Positions 20,817-33,479 of a stretch of DNA of 64,000 nt are shown here, piece by piece. The notes below the pieces were generated by a model. The model saw only the letters and a list, made by a program, of their open reading frames with translations, had not been told where the DNA came from and searched no databases. The translations under genes and the position numbers were made by a program. Location: positions 198,501 through 262,500 of the forward strand of contig CANJKZ010000523.1 in assembly GCA_947471745.1 (NCBI GenBank), given 5' to 3'. Positions within the stretch are counted from its first letter, which is position 1; every line of letters begins with the position of its first letter. This DNA is from Closterium sp. Naga37s-1. Its lineage: Eukaryota; Streptophyta; Zygnematophyceae; Desmidiales; Closteriaceae.

Positions 20817-23057
20817 CACCTACCAGAGCAATTCCGGCTTGGTTCGCACGCACAGAAAAGTTCGGCGCCTGCGATGACGGTCGCGTCTACCGACAAATGC
20901 TAAGGAAGCGCACGGATCCCTATAGGCGTAGGGAAAAGAGTCGAACGACCTGAGTGTTGTTGCTTTTTCGGATGGCCCATGCTTAAATACACCTACCATA
21001 GCAATTCCAGCTTGGTTCGCGCGCACAGAAACGTTCGGCGTCTGCGATGACGGCCGCGACTGCCGAAAAATGCTAAGGAAGCGCACGACATAGGAAAAAG
21101 TATCAAACGACCTGAATGTTGTTGCTAAATTGGATGGCCCATGCCTAAATACACCTACCAGAGCAATTTCGGGTTGGTTCGAACGCGCACAAAAAAGTTC
21201 GGCGTTTGCGATGACGGCCGCGTCTGCCAGCAAATGCTAAAGAAGCGCTCGGATCCCTATAGGCGTAGGGAAAAGAGTCGAACGACCTGAGTGCTGTTGC
21301 TTATACGGGTGGCCCATGCTTAAATACACCTACTAAAGCAATTTCGGCTTGGTTCGCGCGCACAAAAAAGTTCGGCGCCTGCGATGACGGCCGCGTCTGT
21401 CGGCAAATGCTAAGGAAGCGCACGGATCCCTATAGGCGTAGGGAAAAGCATCGAACGACCTGGATGTTGTTGCTTATTCGGATGGCCCATGCTTAAATAC
21501 ACCTACCAGAGAAATTTCAGGTTGGTTCGCGCGCACAAAAAAAAGTTCGGCGCTTGCGATGACGGCCGCGTCTGCCGGCATATGCTAAAGAAGCGCTCGG
21601 ATCCCTATAGGCATAGGGAAAAGAGTCGAACGACCTGAGTGTTGTTGCTTATACGGGTGGCCCATGCTTAAATACACATACCAGAGCAATTCTGGCTTGG
21701 TTCGCGCGCACAGAAAAGTTCGGCGCAGGCGATGACGGTCGCGTCTACCGACAAATGCTAAGGAAGCGCACGGATCCCTATAGGCGTAGGGAAAGGCATC
21801 AAACGACCTGAATGTGGTTGCATATTCAGGTGGCCCATGCTCAAATACACCTACCAGAGCAATTTGGGGTTGGTTTGCGCGCACAAAAAAGTTTGGCGCT
21901 TGTGATGACGGCCGCGTCTGCCGGCAAATGCTAAAGAAGCACTCGGATCCCTATAGGCGTAGGGAAAAGAGTCAAACGACACGAGTGTTGTTGCTTATAC
22001 GGGTGGCCCATGCTTACATACACCTACCAGAGAAATTCTGGCTTGGTTCGTGCGCACAGATAAATTCGGCGCCTGCGATGACGGCCGCGACTGCCGACAA
22101 ATGCTAAGGAAGCGCACGGCATAGGGAAAAGCATCGAACGACCTGAATGTTGTTGCTTATTTGGATGGCCCATGCTTACGTACACCTACCAGAGCAATTT
22201 GGGGTTGGTTTGCGGGCACAAAAAAGTTCGGCGCTTGCGATGACGGCCGCGTCTGCCGACAAATGCTAAAGAAGCGCTCGGATCCCTATAGGCGTAGGGA
22301 AAAGAGTCGAACGACCTGAGTGTTGTTGCTTATACGGGTGGCCCATGCTTAAATACACCTACCAGAGCAATTCCGGCTTGGTTTGAGTGCACAATAAAGT
22401 TCAGCGCCTGCGATGACGGCCGCGTCTGTCGACAAATGGTAAGAAAGCGCACGGATCCCTATAAGCGCAAGGAAAAGCATCAAACGACCTGAATGTTGTT
22501 GCATATTTGGGTGGCTCATGCTCAAATACAACTACCAGAGCAATTCCGGCTTGGTTCGCGCGCATAGAAAAGTTCGGCGCCTGCGATGTCGGCCGCGTCT
22601 GTCGGCAAATGCTAAAGAAGCGCTTGAATCCCTATAGGCGTAGGGAAAAGAGTCGAACGACCTGATTGTTGTTGCTTATACGGGTGGCCCATGCTTAAAT
22701 ACACCTACTAGAGCAATTCCGGCTTGGTTCGCGCGCACAGAAAAGTTCGGCGCCTGCGATGACGGCTGCGTCTGCCGCCAAATGCTAAGGAAGCGCACGA
22801 AACCCTATAGGCGTAGGGAAAAGCATCGAACGACCTAAATGTTGTTTCACATTTGAGTTGCCCATGCTCAAATACACCTACCAGAGCGATTCCGGCTTGG
22901 TTCGCGCGCATAGAAAAGTTCGGCGCCTGCGATGACGGCAGCGTCTGCCGACAAATGCTAAGGAAGCGCTCGGATCCCTATAGGCGTAGGGAAAAGCGTC
23001 GAACGACCTGAATGTCGTTGCATATTCGGGTGGCCCATGCTCAAAGACACCTACTAG
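20817..23057 (+). repeat. 173-bp satellite, block S2a
   Basis: About 13 copies in the same orientation as S1, resuming exactly where element A interrupted the unit. Individual units differ by several percent. Some have short deletions, such as units missing the GATCCCTATAGGCG box near 21088 and 22108. Confidence 0.9.
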
Positions 23058-23084
23058 ATAAATCGAAAACTTACAACAAACCTG

Positions 23085-23116
23085 TCACGATGCTCGCTCG
23101 TCACGATGCTCGCTCT
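23085..23116 (-). repeat. 16-bp minisatellite, inverted stub
   Basis: Two copies of TCACGATGCTCGCTCG, the reverse complement of the array at 23987-24172. The flank ATAAATCGAAAAC (23058-23070) is likewise the reverse complement of text beside that array (TTTCGATTTAT, 24181-24191). Confidence 0.75.
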
Positions 23117-23121
23117 GGTCG

Positions 23122-23665
23122 GCGCGCGAACCAAGTCGGAATTGCTTTGTCTGGTGTATTTGAGCATGGGCCACCCGAATATGCAACAACATTCATGTCG
23201 TTCGACGCTTTTCCCTACGTTTGTAGGGATCCGAGCGCTTCCTTAGCATTTGGCGGCAGACACGGCCGTCGTCATCGCAGGCGCCGAACTTTTCTGTGCG
23301 CGCGAACTAAGCCGGAATTGTTATGGTAGGTGTATTTGAGCATGGGCCACCCGAATATGCAACAACATTCAGGTCGTTCGACGCTTTTCCTACGCCTGTA
23401 GGGATCCGAGCGCTTCCTTAGCATTTGTCGGCAGACGCGGGCGTCATCGCAGGCGCCGAACTTTTCTGTGCGCGCGAACCAAGCCGGAATTGCTCTGGTA
23501 GGTGTATTTGAGCATGGGCCACCCGAATATGCAACGACATTCAGATCGTTCGACGCTTTTCCCTACGCCTGTAGGGATCCGAGCGCTTCCTTAGCATTTG
23601 TCGCCAAACGCGGCCGTCGTCGCAAGCGCCGAACTTTTTCTGTGCGCGCGAACCAAGCCGGAATT
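23122..23665 (-). repeat. 173-bp satellite, inverted block
   Basis: About 3 units on the opposite strand to all other satellite blocks (GGTGTATTTGAGCATGGGCC reads on the plus strand here). It is bounded on the left by the inverted 16-mer stub and on the right by the AT-rich segment. Confidence 0.9.
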
Positions 23666-24294
23666 TATATCTGGTAGATTGTTATAAGTTTCTTTAAATA
23701 AGAATTTCACGTTTTTTTCCATATATATATCTGAAACTCTCATTTATAAAAGAAAATTTGATCACATGAGCTCAGTTAAACGTATTGAAGTTGTTCATGA
23801 TAATTTATATTGCTATCGAATGTTTCTAAGATAACATATATATTTTTCGCGATGTTATTACTCTTAAAACTATGTAATCTATCATACGAAAGTACTAAAG
23901 GTATTTGACTAGCTGTTATATGTTCTATGTTATTACTATTGGATTTTTTTTTTTTTGCATTTGTTATATATGTTATCGAGCGTGCGTTGTGACGAGCAAG
24001 CATCGTGACGAGTGAGCATCGTGACGAGCGAGCATCGTGACGAGCGAGCATCGTGACGAGCGAGCATCGTGACGAGCGAGCATCGTGACGAGCGAGCATC
24101 GTGACGAGCGAGCATCGTGACGAGCGAGCATCGTGACGAGCGAGCATCGTGACGAGCGAGCATCGTGACGAGGTGACATGTTTCGATTTATATCTGGTAG
24201 TTTGTTATAAGCTTCTTTAATACAAAATTTCAAGTATTTTCCATATATATATATATCTAAACTCTAATTTGTAAAAGAACATTTGATCATATGA
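23663..24294 (+). repeat. AT-rich insert with ~108-bp direct repeats
   Basis: Two similar copies, 23663-23769 and 24186-24294, both start ATTTATATCTGGTAG and end TTTGATCAYATGA. They bracket about 215 bp of unique AT-rich DNA (23770-23986) and the 16-mer array. The ends are not TG...CA and no PBS is seen, so this is not an obvious LTR element; it may be a second, AT-rich satellite or an unclassified element. Confidence 0.6.
23987..24172 (+). repeat. 16-bp minisatellite, about 11 copies
   Basis: The unit GCATCGTGACGAGCGA is nearly perfect in the central copies. Since 16 is not a multiple of three, the protein repeats every 16 residues in all frames (MLARHDARSSRCSLV-type on the minus strand). 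Confidence 0.9.
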
Positions 24295-24298
24295 AATC

Positions 24299-26994
24299 TG
24301 ACGGCCGCGTCTGCCGACAAATGCTAGAGAAACGCTCGGATCCCTATAGGCGTAGGGAAAAGCGTTGAATGACCTGAATGTTGTTGCATATTCGGGTGGC
24401 CCATGCTCAAAGACACCTACCAGAGCAATTCTGACTTGATTCGCGCGCACAGAAAAGTTCGGCGCCTGCAATGACGGCCGCGTCTGCCGACAAATGCTAA
24501 GGAAGCCCTCGGATCTCTATAGGCTTAGGGAAAAGAGTCGAACGACCTGAATGTCGTTGCATATTCGGGTGGCCCATGCTCAAATACACCTACCAGAGCA
24601 ATTCCGGCTTGGTTCGTGCGCACAGAAAAGTTTGGCGCCTGCGACGACGTCCCCGTCTGTCGACAAATGCTAACTAGGCGCTCAATTCTCTATAGGCGTA
24701 GGAAAAAGCATCAAACGACCTTAAAGTTGTTGCATATTCATGTGGCCCATGCTCAAATACACCTACCAGAGCAATTCCGGCTTGGTTCGCGCGCATAGAA
24801 AAGTTCGGCGCCTACGATGACGGCCGCGTCTGCCGACAAATGCTAAAGAAGCGCTCGGATCCCTATAGGCGGGGAAAAGAGTCGAACGACCTGAGTGTTG
24901 TTACTTATTCGGATGGCCCATGCTTAAATACACCTACCAGAGCAATTCCGTCTTGGTTCGCGCGCACAGAAAAGTTCGGCGCCTGCGATGACGGCCGTGA
25001 CTGCCGACAAATGCTAAGGAAGCGCACGGATCTCTATAGGTGTAGGGAAAAGCATCAAACGACCTGAACGTTGTTGCTTATTCGGATGGCCCATGCTTAA
25101 GTACACCTACCAGAGCAATTCCGGCTTGGTTCGCGCGCACAAAAAAGTTCGGCGCCTGCGATGACGGCCGCGTCTGCCGACAAATGCTAAAGAAGCGCTC
25201 AGATCCCTGTAGGCGTAAGGAAAAGAGTCGAACGACCTGAGTGTTGTTGCTTATTCGGATGGCCCTTGCTTAAATACACCTACCAGAGCAATTCCGGCTT
25301 GGTTCGCGCGCACAGAAAAGTTCGGTGCCTGCGATGACGGCCGCGACTGCAAACAAATGATAAGGAAGCGCACGGATCCCTATAGGCGTAGGGAAAAGCA
25401 TCGAACGACCTGAATGTTGTTGCTTATTCGGATGGCCCATGCTTAAATACACCTACCAGAGCAATTTCGGGTTGGTTCGCGCGCACAGAAAAGTTCGGCA
25501 CCTGCGATGACGGCCGTGTCCGCTGACAAATGCTAAGGAAGCCCTCGGATCCCTATAGGCGTAGGGAAAAGAGTCAAACGACCTGAGTGTTGTTGCTTAT
25601 ACGGGTGGCCCATGCTGAAATACGCATACCAGAGCAATTTCGGCTTGGTTCGCGCGCACAGAAAAGTTCGGCGTCTGCGATGACGGCCGCGTTTGCCGAA
25701 AAATGTTAAGGAAGCGCTCGGATCCCTATGGGCGTAGGGAAAAGCGTCGAACGACCAGAATGTCGTTGCAAATTCCAGTGGCCCATGCTCAAATAAACCG
25801 ACAAGAGCAATTCCGGCTTGGTTCGCGCGCATAGAAAAGTTCGGCGCGTGTGATGGCGGCCGCGTCTGCCGACAAATACTAAGGAAGCGCTCGGATCCCT
25901 ATAGGCGTAGGGAAAAGCGTCGAACAACCCGCATGTCGTTGCATATTATGGTGGCCCATGCTCAAATACACCGACCAGAGCAATTCCGACTTGGTTCGCG
26001 CGCAAAGAAAAGTTCGACGCCTGCGATGACGGCCGTATCCGCTGACAAATGCTAAGGAAGCCCTCGGATCCCTGTAGGCGTAGGGAAAAGAGTCGTATGA
26101 CCTGTATGTCGTTGCATATTCGGATGGCGCATGCTCAAATACACCTACCAGAGCAATTCCGGCTTGGATCGAGCGCACAGAAAAGTTCGGCGTCTGCGAT
26201 GACGGCCGCGTCTGCCGACAAATGCTAAGGAAGCACTCGGATCCCTATAGGCGTGGGGAAAAGCGTCAAATTACTTGAATGTTGTTGCATATTCGGGTGG
26301 TCCATGCTTAAATACAACTACCAGAGCAATTCCGGCTTGTTTCGCGCGCAAGAAAAGTTCGGCGCCTGCGATGGCGTCCGCGTCTGTCGACAAATGCTAA
26401 GGAAGCGCTCGGATCCCTATAGGCGTAGAAAAAAGTGTCGAACGACCCGCATGTCGTTGCATATTCTAATGGCTCATGCTCAAAGACACCGACCAGAGCA
26501 ATTCCGGCTTGGTTCGCGCGCACAGAAAAGTTTGGCGCATGCGATGATGGCCGCGTCTACCCACAAATGTTAAGGAAGCATACGGATCCCTATAGGCGTA
26601 GGGAAAAGCATCGAACGACCTGAATGTTGTTGCATATTCGAGTTGCCCATGCTCAAATACACCTACTAGAGCAATTCCGGCTTGGTTCGCGCGCACAGAA
26701 AAGTTCGGCGCCTGCGATGACGGCCGCGTCTGCCGACAAATGCTAAAGAAGCGCTCGGATCACTATAGGCGGAAGGAAAAGAGTCGAACGACCTGAGTGT
26801 TGTTGCTTATTCGGATGGCCCATGCTTACATACACATATCAGAGCAATTCCGGCTTGGTTCGCGTGCACAGAAAAGTTCGGCGCCTGCGATGATGGCCGC
26901 GACTGCCGGCAAATGCTAAAGAAGCGCTCGGATCCCTTTAGGCATAGGGAAAAGGGTCGAACGACCTAAGTGTTGTTGCTTTTACGGATGGCCC
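24299..26994 (+). repeat. 173-bp satellite, block S2b
   Basis: About 15.6 copies in the original orientation, cut at GGATGGCCC by element B. Variants alternate between an AAAAGAGTCGAACGACCTGA type and an AAAAGCATCGAACGACCTGA type. Confidence 0.9.
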
Positions 26995-27125
26995 TGTCAA
27001 ACTCATATGCTATAGTCTATTTAGGCTGTAGTGGGGTAGACTCTAAGGGGTACAAGTTTCTAGGGTTTCACATTTGTATCAAACTGTTCCTAGTTCAATC
27101 ATCATTCCTCGCTAGTTTCTTCACA
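26995..27125 (+). repeat. 5' LTR of element B
   Basis: TGTCAAACTCAT...CTTCACA, 131 bp. Followed directly by PBS TGGTATTATGAGCAGG (27126-27141), a variant with two extra bases relative to A. Confidence 0.9.
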
Positions 27126-27237
27126 TGGTATTATGAGCAGGTTCCCTAGTGGGAACTATTGTTTTTCAAGGGCCCACCGAATTTTTTTTTATAGTCTGCC
27201 CGGATCGCGCTTTGCGCCCTGCCCTAAACTTCGCGGC
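27126..27237 (+). other. Leader of element B, 5' piece
   Basis: Similar to the start of the A leader (GAGCAGGTTCCC, GGGAACT, GGGCCCACC). It ends at GCGGC, the insertion point of the family-C composite. The leader resumes at 39923. Confidence 0.75.
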
Positions 27238-28035
27238 TGTTATAGTCACAATAGGCTTGAATGTGCCTAAAACGAAAGATAGAGAGCACAGACGGATTTC
27301 TGCACAGCGGCTTCAAACGTTGATAGCGTTCTGCTCACAGCTGCAAATGACTTGATTCAAATTGGATCTGGAGCTTCTTTACGTCGTCTACAATTAGCAA
27401 TTTAGATTGCACGATTTGATAAAGAATTGACGACACAGCGTCGGTTTGAACGAACGGTACTATGGCAGCCACTATAGTCTTAGAACACAAGATAGGAAGA
27501 GTTACGAGTTGGGAATGACTCCCAGCTCCTACAAACCCCAAGAGCCGAGGTACAGTGATGTGGAACAGTGCTACACTGTCCCCAACCACGAAGGGTCTCG
27601 AAACTACCCTCCACAAGGGCCTACACCAAGAGAAATGTTACACTACACAAAGTAATGCAATTATTCTCACAATCTTAAAGTTTACCCTTTTTGAGAGCTT
27701 CGAAATCACTTGATTCTTGAAACCAAGGCTCTGGTTCTTCAAGGTAAATTCTTCCTTGAGTTCTTGGAAGTCTGCTGCGCACACCTGCGACACGCCGAAC
27801 GTTCCACACACGACAAAATAGAAAACCGCACACGACACGCAAACGACGACGTGACACGCGACTAGCGATAACTCGCTATTGACTCGACACACACATTCAA
27901 AATCATGCCTCATCATTCACACACTATTGTAAGCATGAAATATATATTATTTTATGCCCTCATACCATTCCATGCACACACGCATGCACGCACACGGACA
28001 ACAAGCCGAATGCAAACCGTAGGGTTGCACCAACA
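27238..28035 (-). repeat. LTR L of family C
   Basis: 798 bp, TGTTGGTGC...CTATAACA on the minus strand. It is the 3' LTR of the composite. Next to it inside (28036-28074) is the polypurine tract, CGAGGGGGAGTT on the minus strand. Confidence 0.9.
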
Positions 28036-28074
28036 AACTCCCCCTCGGATTGTTGGCCTTAGGGTCTTGCTCTC

Positions 28075-31000
28075 TCAGTTCAGAGCCATCCCAGCCAGCT
28101 TGCAACACTTCCAATGCTGCTGCTCCACCAGCCTCTTGGTCATCATGTCAGCTGGCTGCCTTGTCGTCTTCACGTAGTGCAACTCAACTTCACCCGCGGC
28201 CACCATGCTCCTCGTCCAATGCCACTTCACCCTCATGTGCTTGGTGAGGCCATGCAACACAGGGTTCTTAGCAAGAGAAATGGCACCCTGGCTGTCACAG
28301 TAGAGTGGGGTAGGTCCTTGCTGCTCCTCCCCCAATTCAGCCAACAAACGCCGCTGCCACACAATCTCCCGTACGGCACGGAAGAGTGCCATGTACTCGG
28401 ACTCCACCGAGCTCAATGCTTGATCCACCTGCTTCTTGCTCTCCCAAGCTGTTGGGCCTCCACCAACACAGCAAATGAACCCTCCAACACTTGTCATGTC
28501 CTCTAGTTCTGATGCAAAAGAAGCATCCGAGAATGCGGTGAGGAACAAACGCCCGGGTTCAACACCATCCGCGCCCTTTTGGCGCCTTTGCGCCGCTGCC
28601 GAGTATTGCAGCCCAACGGTCGCTGTTTGGCCAAGATACTTGGCCACCCTCATTCCAGCAGCTACCTGCTCCTCATTAGGGCATTGAACAACCCTAGCCA
28701 ACTGTCCGGTAGCAAATGCGACGTCCGGTCGAGTGTTTACCACCGCGTACATGAGGCTGCCCACCAACGAGTGAAAACGGCGCCTCTCCTCTTCACCAAC
28801 GCTCTCCTCCTCTGGTCCCTTCACACACTTGAACCCAGAGGGAAAGGGTGTAGCCACATGGCCTTCACTCTGCCCAAAGTTGGCAGCCAATGCCTCCAGG
28901 TACTTTCGTTGATGCACCCGCATGCACCGCTTCTCCACATCTCGTTCGATGTGGAGCCCAAGGTAGAAGCTCACGTCACCAAGGGCCTTGCACTTGAACT
29001 TGTCTTGAAGCTTCAGCATCACCTCCTTCACAAGGTCAGAAGAGGGTGAGAAAATGAGGATGTCATCCACATAAACCACCATGAAACTCCTCTGCTCCCC
29101 CTCGCCAAGCATGAACAAGGAATGATCGGCGGATGAAGGAGTGAAGCCTATCTCCTCCAAAACTCCTCGCAGCTTCAAGTACCACTGCCTAGGGGCCTGC
29201 TTCAGTCCATAAAGGGCCTTCTTCAGCCTCAGAACTCTGCCACTACCATCATCAAACCCCTCTGGCTGCGCCATAAAAATCTCTTCCTCAAGGACGCCGT
29301 TGAGGAATGCCGTGGTGACATCCATTTGTTTCACCACCCATCCTGTTGAGTGATGCTACCATTCGCATTCACGTCTGTCTGCCTCCCATCATATGTTCGT
29401 GCGTTGCATGCGTGTTGTGAGTGTGTGCAAGAATTTGTGTTTTGTGCGGTTTGGTTTTTCTGAGTGTGTGTGTGAATGTTATTTGGCTTGAGCAGATATC
29501 TGAAGTGACTCCTCTGCTCAAGAGCTTTCCGAGGAACCAAGTATCGCTTCAATCGGAGCACGAACAAGAAAGTTACGAACGTTGGAGTTCGTATGCTTTT
29601 GCTATTTGGTTGTGGTGACTATGGAAGTTGTGGGGTTGACTCAATATGGGGTACAGACTTTTGGGGGTTGGGAAATTCGTCTTTTCTACTGTAGTTGCTG
29701 CCAAATGGTTGGGAGAAACCAAACCAGGTTGGCAAGTGTGGCCAAGTTGGGTTGAGGTGGATTGTGGAGGTTGGGATAGTGACAAAGGTCAAAGTTGGGT
29801 TGCCTATGGGGAAGGGAATTGTATGGCATGGGGTGTCCTTGGTTGGGGACTCTCTTGGGACCTTCCCTCTCGTCCTCCTCATCCCTTCCACCTGGTTTAG
29901 TGCTACTCCAATTCTCTTGTGTGAACTTGTGTGAACTTTGTGATTGAGTTAAGTTCTTATGGCAGCATACCCCCCTGTGCGCCGAAATTGATAAGTCGAG
30001 ATTTACTTCACCTCTTGATACGTTTCAACTTGGAAATTGTAGCCACGGAGTAGGGCTACAACATATATGAGTTTAGTGAAGTTTTGACTGTGCACGTTTC
30101 GTCGACGGCATTTCTTGTGAGCGCAACTATTCTGTCCAGAAATAGGGACCAACGATTTTGAGAAATTTAGGCACCTAATCTTCATAGACTCCGTCCTTAG
30201 TCTCTAACACATCCTTTGATGGCAGCTCCCGCGAGTAGGGTTCTCAGCGTCGTCGGCTTCACCACAGGAGCAAACAACTCCTTATAGTCCACCTTCTCCT
30301 TCTGCTGGTACCCCTTCGCCACAAGCCTAGACTTGTAGCGCTCGATCTTGCCGTCGGCGTCGGACTTGATCTTGAAGAGCCACTTGGACGTAATCGCCTT
30401 ACGCCCCTCCGGTAGCTCCACCAATTCCCACGTGCCGTTCTCCTCAATGCTCTTCAGCTCACTCTCCATTGCCTTCTTCCACTCCTCAGCATCACTACTC
30501 TCCAAGGCCTCCTTGAGAGTTGGTGGTTCCCCCGGCATCTCCACCGGAGAGAAGAACGCGAAGGCACACTCCTCGTAGTCACTCTCCTTGTCATCTCCAA
30601 CTATAAGTGCCGCTCCGGCCAAGGCTGACTTGGCTGGCTTTCCCAGTGCATCATAGGTCAGCCTATTAGGGGCTTGAATTCTCCTCTTGCCCCTTCCTTC
30701 TTCCTCAGCTGCAGGGACATGAAGGCCTTGGCGTTGCTGCGGGGTGACTCGGATCCGTGGAGCACTTGTAGTGCGAGAAGGAAGTGTCGGTGCACGCTCG
30801 CTCACTTGCTGCACCTCCTCCTCTTCTTCCTCTGCATCCTTGGCCTCCTCTCCCCCATTCACAAGGGAAGATTGCCTTGTGGTGGTGCTGCCGCTGCTCA
30901 GCTCCAAGGGCAGCTCCACATGCTCCAAACCGGAACCCTTTACCTCCCCAAACCGCATGCCTATCTTCGCCTCATTCTCCGCCTTCCAATCCTTGTACAT

Positions 31001-33479
31001 CAGATTCTCCATGAATTTGCAGTCCCTGCTCACCAAGAATTTCTTAGTGAATGGGTCCCAAAGAAGCCACCCCTTGCTGTTTTGAGCCATGCCCAAGTGC
31101 ACAGCCCATATCGCCTTGGCACCGAGCTTGTTGTGCCGAAGATGCTTAGGCACGAGCGCCATGCACATGCACCCGAACACCCGAAGCATATCCACCTTTG
31201 GCTTCCTTCCAATCCACTCCACATAGGGCACCCATTTGTCTGCTCCCACATGATTCAAAGCTCTGTTCTTGGCCACACACGCACTCCGCACCGCATCAGG
31301 CCAGAAATAGTCGGGTAGCCCGGCTTCAATGAGCAACCCACGCGCCGTCTCCGTGATTGTCCGGTTCGCTCGCTCGGCGATGCCGTTCATTGCAGGGGAG
31401 TATGGCATGGTAAGAGAGTGCCTTATGCCATTTTTCTTCAGCCACAATGAGAACTCGTTGCTCAGGAACTCTCCCCCTCGATCGGTGCGGATTGCCTTCA
31501 CTAGCCGGTCTTGTTGTCGCTCCACCATCGGCAACCAATCGGTCTTCACCGTTTCAGCCACGTCGCTCTTCTTGGACAGCACGTACACCCAAGTCATGCG
31601 AGTGTAGACGTCCACAATGGTGAGAAAGTACTCAGCTCCAGCAGCTCCAAGCTTCAGGGGGCCCACCACGTCCATCACCACCTCATCAAGTGGTGCCTTA
31701 GCCGTTGCCTCCGAACTAGAGAACGGGTAACGGGTGAACTTGGCTTGCATGCACGTCGGGCAGCCAAGTACCTCATCGGGCTCCCCCTTCACACGTATGC
31801 CAGCAACCATCTCATTCTTCACTAGCTGCTGCAAGATGGGCAGGGCCACATGCCCCATTCGCCGATGCAAGGTGAGCCAATCACACTCCCCCGTAGCCGA
31901 AGTCGGATTGGAGAATGCCGCACTCGCAATAGTGCCCCACATGTTCTCTCCGTACTCCTCCTCCACTACTGCCTTGGGGTTGTCCTCACCCTTGTGCTGC
32001 TCCTTGGCTGCTGCACCACTCTCCTCATGTTCACCAAGCTTGCTGGTCCCTCCAAGGTTGCACTTCTTGGACTCAATCTCCTTAGTGCGACCGTTCGCGC
32101 CATCACCGCTACCAACCGCTTCACCCTTGGTGTTGATGCTTGCTGCCACTTGCCTTTCCTTAGGCATGGGTACCACAGGGATCTGCCACATCTCGTTGTA
32201 GACATCCCTATCCTTGTGAAGGTCCCAAAGAATCCGCTCGCCAAGCCTCGCGGTGTAGGTCTTAGCTCCCTTCGAGCTCGTGTCCATGCCGGCCTTTTGC
32301 AACCGCCGCACGGAAATCAGGTTGGCAGCAAGGTTGGGCACCCAAAGCACGTTCTTGAGGCCCACCATCTTCCCATCAGCACCCTTGAACATGGCCTTGC
32401 CCATGCCTTTCACCTCTGCTCGCTGCCCCAAAGCCGATGTCACATGCTTCACCGGTGACGGCTCAAGTTCGGTGAGCAAGTCCGCACGAGGTGTCATGCT
32501 ATAGGTAGCGCCGCTATCGATCACCCAATAGTCCAGGGAGTGTAGGGTGACCTTCCCCACAGCTGCTGGCTCCTCAAAGCTTTCATCATTCTCTGGACCA
32601 GCCGGTGCTTGCGTGGACACGAAGAAGAATTGACCCGGGAAGCGATCGTCCCTCGACTCGCTCTCGTTGCCGGCACTCTTCATGCTTGCAGCACCACCTC
32701 CGCGACCGCCACGGCCTCCACGGCCTCTTCCTCTCCCTCCTCCTGCTCCTCTACCCTCTTGGCCTTGAGCAGGAGTCCATCCATCAGGGAGTTTGTAGCA
32801 ATCGCGCCACATGTGTCCGCTCTTGTGGCAAAAATGACACTCGCCGTCGAACCGTCCGCGACCGCGTCCGTTGTTCTTGTTGTCATTGCCGTATCCGCTA
32901 CTCCCGCGGCCTCCGTTGAAGTTGCTGCCTCCGAACCTTCCTCCTCCTCGTCCTCTGCCCCTTCCACGGCCATATCCACGACCGATGCTTGCTGCCCCGG
33001 CGCCATCCGCACTCGCCAACTCACGGCGACGGAAATCCTCTTGAAGGATCGCTCGCTTCACGTCTTCAAGTGAGAGGCGGGGCAAGTCACGATTGAGGTT
33101 GATGATGAGAGAGGACCATGACTCTGGGAGTAAGGCCAGCAACTTGGTCTTCTTTTGGAGCTCACTGTAGTTCAAATCAGCTCCCTCAAGCCGCGTCAAC
33201 AAGTCGAAGAATTTCTGCACCCCTTCTTCAACCGCTTCGTCTTCTTCAATTCGTAGTGCCGCCATTTGCCGTTCCAACACCACCGCTACCGCCGCTGTTG
33301 CAGGAGCATGTACACCCTTGAGAGCAGCCCATGCCTTTGGTCCTTTCTCTGGTTCACGCTGGAATGGCTTGATGTGACGGATCTGACTGCTCCCCAACGC
33401 TTGCCCAAGTAGGAGATAGCCTTGTGCGCTCTTCCGCACCCACGGGCTCTTCTCCGGGTCGTTCTCGGGTGTTATAGTC
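28075..33479 (-). pseudogene. C2 gag-pol, 5'-truncated and split by a solo LTR
   Basis: Coding sequence of family C from mid-gag to the pol end. The N-terminal ~85-95 gag codons, the PBS and the leader are missing: the text starts at ENDPEKSPWVRKSAQG, directly against LTR M. Present in order: gag helical region, Gly/Arg-rich stretch, CCHC knuckle CHFCHKSGHMWRDC, protease VIDSGATYSM, pre-integrase, integrase, RT up to LLAGAAIKG, then the 866-bp insertion 29344-30209, then RT from VVKQMDVTTAFLNG with YVDD, and RNase H to the stop near 28075. Apart from truncation and insertion I see no other stop, so the copy was probably intact before these two events. Confidence 0.85.
29344..30209. mobile_element. 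Solo LTR of another family (D)
   Basis: 866 bp inside C2 reverse transcriptase, with termini TGTTGAGTG...CTCTAACA and a perfect 5-bp target duplication CATCC at 29339-29343 and 30210-30214. The intact C1 copy shows the unbroken target (CCCATCCTTTGATGG near 35586). There is no PBS, PPT or coding domain, so this is an LTR left after LTR-LTR recombination. Orientation cannot be fixed because both ends are TGTT/AACA. Open frames inside (29646-29900) are not credible genes. Confidence 0.9.

Noticed and set aside
23663-24294. Small LTR retrotransposon (TRIM)
   Set aside because: Direct repeats are present, but ends are not TG...CA, and no PBS, PPT or target duplication was found.
20820-26900. Many minus-strand frames starting MRANQ...CARTKPELLW as small genes
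   Set aside because: They are the same 173-bp satellite read in one frame; they repeat at multiples of 173 bp and vary only by satellite polymorphism.
27446-27655. 69-codon frame MNERYYGSHYSLRT..., also at 33678-33887 and 59653-59862
   Set aside because: It lies inside family-C LTRs and recurs only because LTRs are copies; antisense to the element, with no domain.
29646-29900. 84-codon frame in the solo LTR
   Set aside because: Trp/Gly-rich, no family, inside a clearly bounded 866-bp LTR.
30674-33321. Plus-strand frames opposite C2 (and 34294-38696 opposite C1)
   Set aside because: Antisense shadows of gag-pol; the same patterns recur opposite each copy.
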